Below are positions 6,752 through 13,316 of a stretch of 13,316 nt of DNA, piece by piece. Every line of letters starts with the position of its first letter. Position 1 is the stretch's first letter. Where the stretch lies: contig CAKPNI010000029.1 of NCBI GenBank assembly GCA_934168355.1, positions 1 through 13,316 on the forward strand. The letters are read 5' to 3'. This stretch comes from an uncultured Clostridia bacterium. Lineage in GTDB: Bacteria > Bacillota > Clostridia > TANB77 > CAG-508. Below the pieces are notes generated by a model. The model made no database searches. It was not told the origin of the DNA and was given only the letters and a program-made list of their open reading frames with translations. The translations under genes were made by a program, and so were the position numbers.

Positions 6752-7393
6752 ATAAAAGAAAAACTACTAAACCTAATATACCCAAAAGTATGTGGAATAT
6801 GTGGAAAAGGAAAAGACACATACCTATGTAAAAAATGTGAAAACAAACTAAAAACAATAGCAATATGGGGAAAAGATAAGTATTTGGATAAATACTTTGA
6901 AAATCATTACTATATATTCAAATATGACAATCTAATAAGAAATTTAATTTTAGATTACAAATTCAATGAAAAACCATATTTATTTAGAAGTTTTTCGGAA
7001 TTTATAAATAAATATAAAAAAATATATTTACAATTAGAAAATTATGATATAATAATGGCAGTTCCGATAAGCCGAAAAAGAAAAAAAGAAAGAGGATATA
7101 ATCAAAGTTTATTAATAGCTAAAGAAATGGCAAAAGGACAAGAAGTTAAACTTAAGAATAATATTATATACAAAAATATGCATAACAAAACTCAAAGCAT
7201 ACTAAGCAAGAAAGAGAGAATTGAAAATGTAAAAAACGTATATAATATAAAAAATAAAAAAGAGTTAGCAAACAAAAATGTATTACTAATAGATGATATA
7301 TTTACAACAGGTGCAACAACAAACGAGTGTAGTAAAATTTTGAAGTTAGCTGGAGCAAAAAATGTGGATATATTAACACTTGCTAAAGATTAA
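6752..7393 (+). CDS. comF: ComF family phosphoribosyltransferase-like protein, probable ATA start
   Basis: ComF proteins are cytoplasmic factors of DNA uptake in competent cells; the family joins an N-terminal zinc finger to a PRTase fold. The four zinc ligands are visible as CGIC (about 14-17) and CKKC (about 26-29). The conserved block AVPISRKRKKERGYNQSLLI is in the middle, and the PRPP-binding loop VLLIDDIFTTGATTNE is near residues 177-192. Starting at ATA 6752 gives 213 residues; starting at ATG 6692 adds 20 residues (ENVHKRTGPKRTKGKRRP...) that are only translated repeat DNA. The Shine-Dalgarno at 6739-6745 favours the ATA. ATG with no ribosome binding site remains possible. The gene follows radA and is directly coupled to the NTPase gene, whose ribosome binding site overlaps the comF stop. 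Confidence 0.88.
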   Translation: MKEKLLNLIYPKVCGICGKGKDTYLCKKCENKLKTIAIWGKDKYLDKYFENHYYIFKYDNLIRNLILDYKFNEKPYLFRSFSEFINKYKKIYLQLENYDIIMAVPISRKRKKERGYNQSLLIAKEMAKGQEVKLKNNIIYKNMHNKTQSILSKKERIENVKNVYNIKNKKELANKNVLLIDDIFTTGATTNECSKILKLAGAKNVDILTLAKD

Positions 7394-7407
7394 GGAGGTA
7401 AATAAAA

Positions 7408-9363
7408 ATGGATGATTTAATAGAAAGCATATTAGACTATGTACGTTCAGATTACACAGATTATGCAATAATGATAAATGGAGAATGGGGTTCTGGAAAA
7501 ACATATTTTTGGAACAATCAGATAAAAAAGAAAATTGAATCATTAAAATTAAATGGAAAGAAATTTACAACAATATACATGTCATTATATGGAATTTCAA
7601 ACCTAGAAGAAATAAGCAAAAAGATATTTATGGAAACATCTCAGCTTATGGATAGAAATTTAAGAAAATATATGAATGCAAATGGACAAAACACAATTCC
7701 TGAATATGCCAAAACAGGAATTGACATGGCAAATTTTTTTGGCAATGGATCTAATAGTGGAAAATTAGATTATGAAGAATTTTTCTCAACTGATGACAAA
7801 GTGCTATGTTTCGATGACTTAGAAAGAGCTAATGTTGATGTTATTGATATATTAGGATATATAAATAATTTCGTAGAACATGATCATATAAAAACTATAA
7901 TAATTTGTAATGAAAAAGAACTATCAACAAAGATAAAAAATAGCAACCTTGAGATGAAAACATTTATTGCAACATATTTATTGGACAAACAGGGAGAATT
8001 AAATAAAGCAGACAAACCAATGGTGGAAAAAATACAGGAAAAAATAGAGCATGTATTTGATAAAGCAATAGACTACGAAAGAATAAAAGAAAAATTAATA
8101 GGAGAAACATTTGAGTATGCACCTCAATTTGATTACATTATAAATGGAATTCTTATGAGATTTGAAGCAAACAGAGAATTAATACGATTTTTAAGGGAAA
8201 ATACAGATTTAATTATAACAACATTCAAAAAAAGTGGGACAAGAAATTTACGTATTTTAAAACATGCATTAAATGATTTTAGCAAAATATTTGAAGAAGT
8301 AAATAAATTTTTTCCAAACACAAATAATAGAGTTATGCAAACAATGCTAATATTTACTATAGCGGTTTCATTCGAAATAAAAGCTGGAAAAATAACTAAA
8401 GAAAAATTCAAAAATATAAAAGACAATGAAGAATATAAATCGATATTAGTATCTTCGAGAGTGTTGATGGATAATAGACAATTTTATATTAAAGAATTTG
8501 ATGGGAACTACTATTACAATTTTAAAGCTGATTATAGGTTTTTCAAATTTATAGAATATTATGTTAGAACAAGAATTTTTGACATGAAATTATTTAAGGC
8601 AGAAATGGAAGCAGTAAATGCGAGTCCGAAATCAAAAAAAATCCCAGCATACAAAAAAATACTTGTAGAAGAATATTGGAAAGTTCAAGATGACAAATTT
8701 ACAAAAGTTGTTGATGAGACACTAGATGAAGTAAATAAAGGAGAAATAGAATTAATAGATATTGTAAAGTTATTTGAATATTTCATATATTTTTCAAAAA
8801 GCGGATTAATAACAAATGATGCAAAAACACTAAAAACAGTATTTTTAAATGGAATGAATTTATCTTCTTTACATTCAAAATATTGTCCAAATGTTGATGA
8901 AGAATTGGGAAAAGTTATAATTAGAGATGATACAAGTATTTATTTAGACCAAGAAATGGAAGAAATTTTAACAAGATTCTACGAATTAAATGAACAACTT
9001 CTTGAAAAAGAATATAAAGAGAAAGCTGATGAGATATTTAAATGTATTCCAATGAAAATGGAACAATTCTATGAAAGATTTGATAAAGAATGTGGAAATA
9101 TTCCTATACTTAAATATTACGATCCATTTCAAGTGTTCCAAAGAGTGTCATGTGCTAGTAATGAAGATATAGTTGCTATTAAGGAGAAAATAGTAAAAAG
9201 GGCAAACGAAAATCAAGAGGTATTATTAGAAGAAATTACAAATTTAAATAAACTAAAAAGATTAATGGATGAATACATTAGTGGCAAAGATATAACTATT
9301 AAAATTGTTCTATTAAAAGAATTTGCAAAGGAAATAGGAGAGGTTATAGATAAGAAAAGTTAG
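7408..9363 (+). CDS. KAP-like P-loop NTPase of unknown role
   Basis: This 651-residue protein starts at ATG 7408, ten bases after AAGGAGG, which overlaps the comF stop. The N-terminus carries a P-loop in the form MINGEWGSGKTYFW (Walker A GEWGSGKT, residues 25-32), then YMSLYGISNLEEISKKIF and a Walker B of the form VLCFDDLERA (132-141), followed by YINNFVEHDHIKTIIICNE. This GxWGSGKT / FDDLER combination is typical of KAP-family NTPases (STAND-like P-loop ATPases) often found in mobile and antiviral gene sets. Beyond about residue 200 the protein is helical and charged with no domain I recognise; no membrane segment, nuclease motif or signal peptide is evident, whereas classical KAP proteins often carry membrane helices. 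Codon use matches the neighbours. A defence role is possible but only inferred; no partner effector gene is adjacent. Confidence 0.75.
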   Translation: MDDLIESILDYVRSDYTDYAIMINGEWGSGKTYFWNNQIKKKIESLKLNGKKFTTIYMSLYGISNLEEISKKIFMETSQLMDRNLRKYMNANGQNTIPEYAKTGIDMANFFGNGSNSGKLDYEEFFSTDDKVLCFDDLERANVDVIDILGYINNFVEHDHIKTIIICNEKELSTKIKNSNLEMKTFIATYLLDKQGELNKADKPMVEKIQEKIEHVFDKAIDYERIKEKLIGETFEYAPQFDYIINGILMRFEANRELIRFLRENTDLIITTFKKSGTRNLRILKHALNDFSKIFEEVNKFFPNTNNRVMQTMLIFTIAVSFEIKAGKITKEKFKNIKDNEEYKSILVSSRVLMDNRQFYIKEFDGNYYYNFKADYRFFKFIEYYVRTRIFDMKLFKAEMEAVNASPKSKKIPAYKKILVEEYWKVQDDKFTKVVDETLDEVNKGEIELIDIVKLFEYFIYFSKSGLITNDAKTLKTVFLNGMNLSSLHSKYCPNVDEELGKVIIRDDTSIYLDQEMEEILTRFYELNEQLLEKEYKEKADEIFKCIPMKMEQFYERFDKECGNIPILKYYDPFQVFQRVSCASNEDIVAIKEKIVKRANENQEVLLEEITNLNKLKRLMDEYISGKDITIKIVLLKEFAKEIGEVIDKKS

Positions 9364-9386
9364 ATCTTTTCACGAAATCTCTAAAA

Positions 9387-9425
9387 CTTTCATAAAATAT
9401 AACAGAAAATAAACTTTTATGAAAG
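9387..9425 (+). promoter_or_regulatory. Inverted repeat covering the murA ribosome binding site
   Basis: CTTTCATAAAA (9387-9397) and TTTTATGAAAG (9415-9425) are an 11-bp perfect inverted repeat with a 17-base loop. The right arm contains most of the murA Shine-Dalgarno (GAAAGGA, 9421-9427). In RNA the hairpin would mask the ribosome binding site. No T-run follows, so it is not a simple terminator for the upstream NTPase gene. Confidence 0.6.
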
Positions 9426-9438
9426 GAAAAAGAGAAAA

Positions 9439-10693
9439 ATGTCAAATTACATAATAGAAGGAGGCAAAAAGCTATATGGAGAAACTTATGTCTCTGGTTC
9501 AAAAAATGCGTCACTTCCAATAATGGCGGCAAGTGTATTAAACAGAGGAATAACTAAATTGTATAATGTTCCTAATATCCATGATACGCAAATGATGATA
9601 GAAATTTTAAAAAATATAGGATGCAAAGTAAAGAAAAATCAAAATAAAATAGTAATAGATTCTAGAAATATAAATAAATTTGAAATACCAGAACACTTAA
9701 TGAGGCAAATGCGTTCATCAGTAATTTTTGCAGGGGCAATTTTAGGAAGATACAAAAAAGTTACATTTTCATATCCTGGACGGTTGCGATATAGGTTCAA
9801 GACCAATAGATTTACATTTAAAAGGATTTGAAAAACTAGGAACAACAGTAAGCCAAAATTTTGGAAAGATAATATGTGAAACAGAAAAAATAACCCCATC
9901 TGAAATAAATTTAGATTTTCCAAGTGTAGGAGCAACCGAAAATATAATGCTTGCTGCCGTATTATCCGATGGAGAAACAAAGATAATAAATGCAGCAATG
10001 GAACCTGAAATTGTAGATTTACAAAATTTTTTAAATAAAATGGGAGCTAAAATTGATGGAGCTGGAAGCAATGTTATAAAAATAAAAGGAGTAAAAAATC
10101 TTAAAAGTGTAAGTTATAATGTTATGCCAGACAGAATAGAAGCAGGAACATTACTATGTGTAGCAGCAATTACAGGTGGAGAAATAACCTTAAAAAAAGT
10201 AAATGTAGCTCATATTACTCCCGTCTTAAATAAGCTTACAGAAGCTGGTTGCAAAATAAATTTAAAAGAAAATGAAATAAGATTAAAGGCTCCTAAAAGA
10301 TTAAAAGCAGTTGATGTAAAGACAATGCCATATCCTGGTTTTCCAACAGATATGCAAGCCATAATAGGAACAGTTTTAAGTGTGGCAAATGGAACATCAA
10401 TTATTGTAGAAAATATATTTGAAAATAGATATAAATATATTACGGAACTCCAAAAAATGGGCGCAAAAATAAATGTAGAAGGAAAAACAGCGATTATAAA
10501 AGGAGTAAAAAAATTGTATGGAGCTAAAGTTCATGCAACAGATTTAAGAGGTGGTGCAAGTCTAGTATTAGCAGGACTTGTAGCGAAAGGCACAACCAAT
10601 GTTGAAAATATTGAATATATATTAAGAGGATATGAAAATTTAGATGGAAAGCTTAAAAATTTAGGAGCTGAAATTTATATGGTTAAAGATTAA
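9439..10693 (+). CDS. murA: UDP-GlcNAc 1-carboxyvinyltransferase MurA, read through one +1 frameshift
   Basis: MurA transfers enolpyruvate from PEP to UDP-GlcNAc, the first committed step of peptidoglycan synthesis, in the cytoplasm. Skipping C9781 yields a single 417-residue protein of normal length. It has the N-terminal VSGSKNASLP with the substrate-binding Lys22-Asn23, the catalytic loop PGGC with Cys116 (the fosfomycin target, Cys115 in E. coli) and a C-terminal block DLRGGASLVLAGLVA. The shift restores Gly115, directly before the catalytic cysteine. Without it translation stops at 9829-9831 after 130 residues, a non-functional piece. The rest of the gene is intact, arguing against decay. 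Bacillota commonly have two murA paralogues, so this could be MurA1 or MurA2. GAAAGGA at 9421-9427 precedes the ATG, inside a hairpin arm. Confidence 0.93.
9781..9784 (+). other. +1 frameshift site in murA (in-frame CGG; C-GGT)
   Basis: The frame from the start reads TAT CCT GGA CGG TTG CGA and runs to TGA at 9829-9831. The universal MurA loop PGGC requires CCT GGA GGT TGC, that is, skipping C9781 (or equivalently A9780). As in both uvrB sites, the disrupted codon is an in-frame CGG and the restored codon is a glycine GGN, here immediately before the active-site cysteine codon TGC. Confidence 0.9.
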
Positions 10694-10730
10694 AAAATAT
10701 CCAGATGCAGAAGGAATACTTTTTTATGTA

Positions 10731-10759
10731 TTGAAAAAAAATAAGAAGTGTGGTATAAA
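10731..10759 (+). promoter_or_regulatory. Promoter for cmk-plsC
   Basis: TTGAAA (10731-10736) and TATAAA (10754-10759) with a 17-base spacer fit a sigma-A promoter. Transcription would begin near 10766, placing the palindromic repeat at 10779-10823 in the leader, just upstream of the cmk ribosome binding site. Confidence 0.55.
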
Positions 10760-10778
10760 AATATTGAAAAAAAATTTT

Positions 10779-10823
10779 GAAATGGGGACGGTTCCTTTTT
10801 CAAAAAAGAACCGTCCCCGTTTT
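10779..10823. repeat. Palindromic intergenic repeat (GGGGACGGTTC family)
   Basis: GGGGACGGTTC (10784-10794) and GAACCGTCCCC (10808-10818) pair perfectly and extend with A-T and G-T pairs on both sides around a short T/A loop. The hairpin lies in the murA-cmk gap, 8 bases before the AAAGGA of cmk. A TTTT follows on the plus strand (10820-10823), so partial termination or attenuation is conceivable. The element is nearly identical to 12143-12195. Confidence 0.85.
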
Positions 10824-10843
10824 AAAAAAGAAAGGATGAAGAA

Positions 10844-11512
10844 ATGGAATTTATAGTAGCGGTTGATGGTCCTGCAGGAAGTGGAAAAGGAACAATAACA
10901 AAACTAGTTGGAGAAAAAGAAAACCTAGTATATATAGATACAGGAGCGTTATACAGATGTGTTACATTATCAATGCTTAGAAAAAATATAGGATTGGAAG
11001 ATTTAGAGAAAATACAAGAAATATTAAATACAATAGACATAGAATTTAAAAAGCAAGATGATCAAAAGTTAGTATATCTAAATGGCGAAAATGTATCAAA
11101 AGAAATAAGAGAAGCAGCAGTTAATAAATTTGTATCACAAGTATCACATATAGTAATAGTAAGAGAAGCAATAACAGAACTTTCAAGAAAAATAGCTAAA
11201 GGTAAAGAGGTAATAATGGAAGGAAGAGATATTGGAACAAATGTATTTCCTAATGCAAATGTAAAAATATACTTAGATGCAACTCCAGAAGAAAGAGCAA
11301 GAAGAAGACAAAAGCAAAATGAAGAAAAAGGAATAAACATACCATTTGAAGAAATAGTAGAAAATATAAAATTTAGAGACAACAATGACAAAACAAGTCC
11401 AGTTGCACCATTAAAACAGGCAGAAGATGCTATTTATATTGATTCAAGTAATATGACAATAGCAGAAGTAGTAAATAAAGTAATAGAAATAATAAATCAA
11501 AACAGAAAATAG
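10844..11512 (+). CDS. cmk: Cytidylate kinase
   Basis: Cmk phosphorylates CMP and dCMP to the diphosphates for nucleic acid and phospholipid precursors. The 222-residue protein matches the usual length for bacterial CMP kinases. It shows the P-loop DGPAGSGKGT (8-17), the YIDTGALYR block (30-38), MEGRDIGTNVFPNA (125-138), the YLDATPEERARRR lid (about 143-155) and the RDNND sequence (178-182) that follows it. AAAGGA at 10831-10836 precedes the ATG. It is followed by plsC with a 12-base gap, the ordering seen in many clostridia (cmk-plsC). The first strong upstream promoter is at 10731-10759. Confidence 0.97.
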   Translation: MEFIVAVDGPAGSGKGTITKLVGEKENLVYIDTGALYRCVTLSMLRKNIGLEDLEKIQEILNTIDIEFKKQDDQKLVYLNGENVSKEIREAAVNKFVSQVSHIVIVREAITELSRKIAKGKEVIMEGRDIGTNVFPNANVKIYLDATPEERARRRQKQNEEKGINIPFEEIVENIKFRDNNDKTSPVAPLKQAEDAIYIDSSNMTIAEVVNKVIEIINQNRK

Positions 11513-11524
11513 AAAGGATATAAG

Positions 11525-12124
11525 ATGTATAAAGTATTAAGAGTAATATGTAATTTTTTTATATTTATATATTGTAAAATAGTATATAGAGCAAAAATTG
11601 TAGGAACGGAAAATATTCCTAAAACAGGGTCTATAATATTTTGTGCAAACCACAAAAGCTTTTTAGACCCACCATTGTTAGAAGTAACGTGCAAAAGAAA
11701 AGATGTAAGATTTGTAGCAAAAGAAGAGCTTACAAAAAATAAGTTTCTAGCGCTCTTGGGAAAGGTCTTTGATGTAATTTTAGTAAAAAGAAATGATAAA
11801 GATTTTGGACCTATGAAAGAATCATTAAAAACATTAAAAGAAGGAAAAAGTTTAGCAATATTCCCAGAAGGAACTAGAAATGGAATAAAAAAAGGCTTAA
11901 AACCTAAAACAGGTGTTGCATATTTTGCTTTAAACTCTAATGCAACTGTAATACCAGTTGGAATAAAGGGCGGAGAAAAGCCTTTTAGGAAAGCAACAAT
12001 TACTTATGGTAAGCCTTTGGATTTGGAAGGATATAAGGGTAATAAGGAGCTAAAGAAGGATAAAGAAATTTTGGTGGAAGTTACAGGTAAGATAATGGAG
12101 AAAATAATTGAATTAGCGGAGTAG
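11525..12124 (+). CDS. plsC: 1-acyl-sn-glycerol-3-phosphate acyltransferase
   Basis: PlsC makes phosphatidic acid by acylating lysophosphatidic acid at the membrane. The 199-residue protein has the hallmark HX4D motif as NHKSFLDP (His43, Asp48), the substrate-binding FPEGTRNG (113-120) and a hydrophobic N-terminal segment (about 5-20, LRVICNFFIFIYCKIV) likely to associate with the membrane. The block VIPVGIKGGEKPF follows. Its ribosome binding site (GAAAGG) lies directly after the cmk stop, so the two genes form an operon. PlsC-like acyltransferases vary in acyl-donor use, which cannot be read from the sequence. Confidence 0.94.
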   Translation: MYKVLRVICNFFIFIYCKIVYRAKIVGTENIPKTGSIIFCANHKSFLDPPLLEVTCKRKDVRFVAKEELTKNKFLALLGKVFDVILVKRNDKDFGPMKESLKTLKEGKSLAIFPEGTRNGIKKGLKPKTGVAYFALNSNATVIPVGIKGGEKPFRKATITYGKPLDLEGYKGNKELKKDKEILVEVTGKIMEKIIELAE

Positions 12125-12142
12125 AAAGAGAAGTAATTCTTT

Positions 12143-12195
12143 TTTCGAAATGGGGACGGTTCTTTTTTCAAAAAGGAACCGTCCCCATTTTGAAA
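12143..12195. repeat. Palindromic intergenic repeat (GGGGACGGTTC family) after plsC
   Basis: AAATGGGGACGGTTC (12148-12162) and GAACCGTCCCCATTT (12176-12190) are perfectly complementary, and the helix extends outward to about 12143-12195 and inward through T-A pairs. This is the longest hairpin in the window. It sits between the plsC stop and the typA promoter. The 3' side ends in TTTTG on the plus strand, so it may act as the plsC terminator although the T-run is short. Confidence 0.85.
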
Positions 12196-12202
12196 TTTTA
12201 TG

Positions 12203-12232
12203 TTGACAACAACCACCAAACAGTAGTATAAT
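12203..12232 (+). promoter_or_regulatory. typA promoter
   Basis: A consensus TTGACA (12203-12208) and a consensus TATAAT (12227-12232) are separated by 18 bases, the strongest promoter seen in the window. Transcription should start near 12239, giving a leader of about 32 bases. Confidence 0.88.
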
Positions 12233-12270
12233 ATAAAAGTTAAAAAAGAGAGAAAAAGGAGAAATAAAAA

Positions 12271-13316
12271 ATGAATAACGAAAAAATAAGAAATATAGCA
12301 ATAATAGCACACGTAGACCATGGAAAGACAACACTAGTAGATAGTTTGTTAAAACAAAGTCATGTATTTAGAGATAACGAACAAGTCCAAGATAGAGTAA
12401 TGGATTCAAATGACCTAGAAAAAGAAAGAGGAATAACAATACTTTCAAAAAATACATCAGTAATGTATAAAGATATAAAAATAAACATAGTAGACACACC
12501 AGGACACGCAGATTTTGGTGGAGAAGTTGAAAGAGTACTAAAAACAGTTGATGGAGTACTTTTATTAGTTGATGCCTTTGAAGGAGCAATGCCACAAACA
12601 AGAGAAGTTTTAAAGAAGGCTCTAGCATTAAACTTAAAACCAATAGTTGTAATAAATAAAATAGATAGACCAGGAGCAAACCCAGAAAAAGTTGTAGATG
12701 AAGTTATAGAATTATTTATAGAATTAGATGCAACAGATGAACAACTTGAATTCCCAGTTGTATATGCATCAGCAAAAAATGGAGTATCAAAACTAAATTT
12801 ATCAGATGAAGATAGTGATATGACACCACTATTCGAAACAATGGTAAATACAATAGAAGCTCCAAAATGTGATTTAGAAGGAACTGCTCAAATGTTAGTA
12901 TCTAACATAGATTATGATGACTATGTTGGAAGAATAGGTGTAGGAAGAGTAGAACGTGGTAAATTTACAGTTGGAATGACAGTATCAGTTTGCAAAGCAG
13001 ATGATACAGTATATCAGGGTAAAATTGCAAAATTATACACACATGTAGGTTTAAAGAAAGTTGAAGTTGAAGAAGTAACAGCAGGAGACATAATAGAATT
13101 TGCTGGAATTTCAGATATAAGCATAGGAGAAACTGTATGTGACCCTGAAAATGTTGAAAAAATAGACTTTGTAAACATAGATGAACCAACAGTTACAATG
13201 ACATTTAGTGTAAACAATGGACCATTTGCAGGAAGAGAGGGACAATTTGTAACATCAAGACATATTAGAGATAGATTATTTAAAGAACTAGAAAGAAATG
13301 TTTCATTAAGAGTAAA
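12271..13316 (+). CDS. typA: Translational GTPase TypA/BipA, 5' part (runs off the window)
   Basis: TypA/BipA is a ribosome-associated GTPase related to EF-G and LepA, involved in 50S assembly and growth at low temperature or stress. The window contains about 348 codons of roughly 600. Visible motifs are G1 AHVDHGKTT (14-22), G2 RGITI (54-58), G3 DTPGHADFGG (76-85), G4 NKID (about 130-133) and G5 SAKNG. Domain II follows (AQMLVSNIDYDDYVGRIGVG), then the start of domain III (EPTVTMTFSVNNGPFAGREG), whose NNGPFAGREG sequence separates TypA from LepA and EF-G. AAGGAG precedes ATG 12271, and the gene has its own consensus promoter. Confidence 0.97.
   Translation, partial: MNNEKIRNIAIIAHVDHGKTTLVDSLLKQSHVFRDNEQVQDRVMDSNDLEKERGITILSKNTSVMYKDIKINIVDTPGHADFGGEVERVLKTVDGVLLLVDAFEGAMPQTREVLKKALALNLKPIVVINKIDRPGANPEKVVDEVIELFIELDATDEQLEFPVVYASAKNGVSKLNLSDEDSDMTPLFETMVNTIEAPKCDLEGTAQMLVSNIDYDDYVGRIGVGRVERGKFTVGMTVSVCKADDTVYQGKIAKLYTHVGLKKVEVEEVTAGDIIEFAGISDISIGETVCDPENVEKIDFVNIDEPTVTMTFSVNNGPFAGREGQFVTSRHIRDRLFKELERNVSLRV

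Noticed and set aside
791..9784. CGG reassigned to another amino acid as a triplet
   Set aside because: Reading CGG as any single amino acid leaves the downstream frame wrong and runs into stops at 860, 888 and 9829. A one-base shift is required in each case.
10665..10856. Open frame across the murA end and the cmk leader
   Set aside because: It has no start codon or ribosome binding site before the repeat, overlaps murA and the palindromic element, and resembles no family; a promoter lies inside it.

Overview
The window is AT-rich, with strong Shine-Dalgarno sites, AGA/AAA-rich codon use and a housekeeping gene set (uvrB, ysxC/engB, serS, a DUF2508 gene, radA, comF, murA, cmk, plsC, typA). 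This points to a low-GC Bacillota, most likely a clostridial lineage. I cannot name the genus from sequence alone.

Layout. Bases 1-99 are a small ORF or gene tail followed by a clean terminator. Bases 206-562 hold a decayed C-terminal piece of an IS66-type transposase. uvrB (+) runs 671-2628 and is interrupted by two +1 frameshifts. It converges on engB (2740-3321, -) and serS (3408-4694, -). serS has a near-consensus promoter and is divergent from a small DUF2508 gene (4823-5101, +). Next on the + strand come radA (5294-6661), comF (about 6752-7393), a 651-residue KAP-like P-loop NTPase (7408-9363) and murA (9439-10693, one +1 frameshift). A promoter at 10731-10759 precedes cmk and plsC (10844-12124). 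A second strong promoter (12203-12232) drives typA, which runs off the window end. A repeat family built around GGGACGGTTCTTTT / AAAAGAACCGTCCC fills five intergenic spaces.

How the genes work together. Most are core functions: DNA repair and recombination (UvrB, RadA), DNA uptake (ComF), translation and ribosome-linked GTPases (SerRS, EngB, TypA), the first committed step of peptidoglycan synthesis (MurA), nucleotide supply (Cmk) and phospholipid synthesis (PlsC). The KAP-like ATPase is the one accessory-looking gene, placed tightly behind comF.

Main discovery candidate. The three frameshifts (791 and 873 in uvrB, 9781 in murA) are the same event: one extra C directly before a conserved GGN glycine codon, so the interrupted frame meets an in-frame CGG codon. 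I checked every CGG trinucleotide in all the other reading frames of the window and found none in frame. Thus all three in-frame CGG codons, in roughly 3,900 codons, lie exactly where a +1 shift is needed. This suggests that CGG is unassigned or starved in this organism and is read as C-skip plus GGN (Gly), an obligate +1 frameshift. A motif-specific sequencing or assembly artefact is the main alternative.
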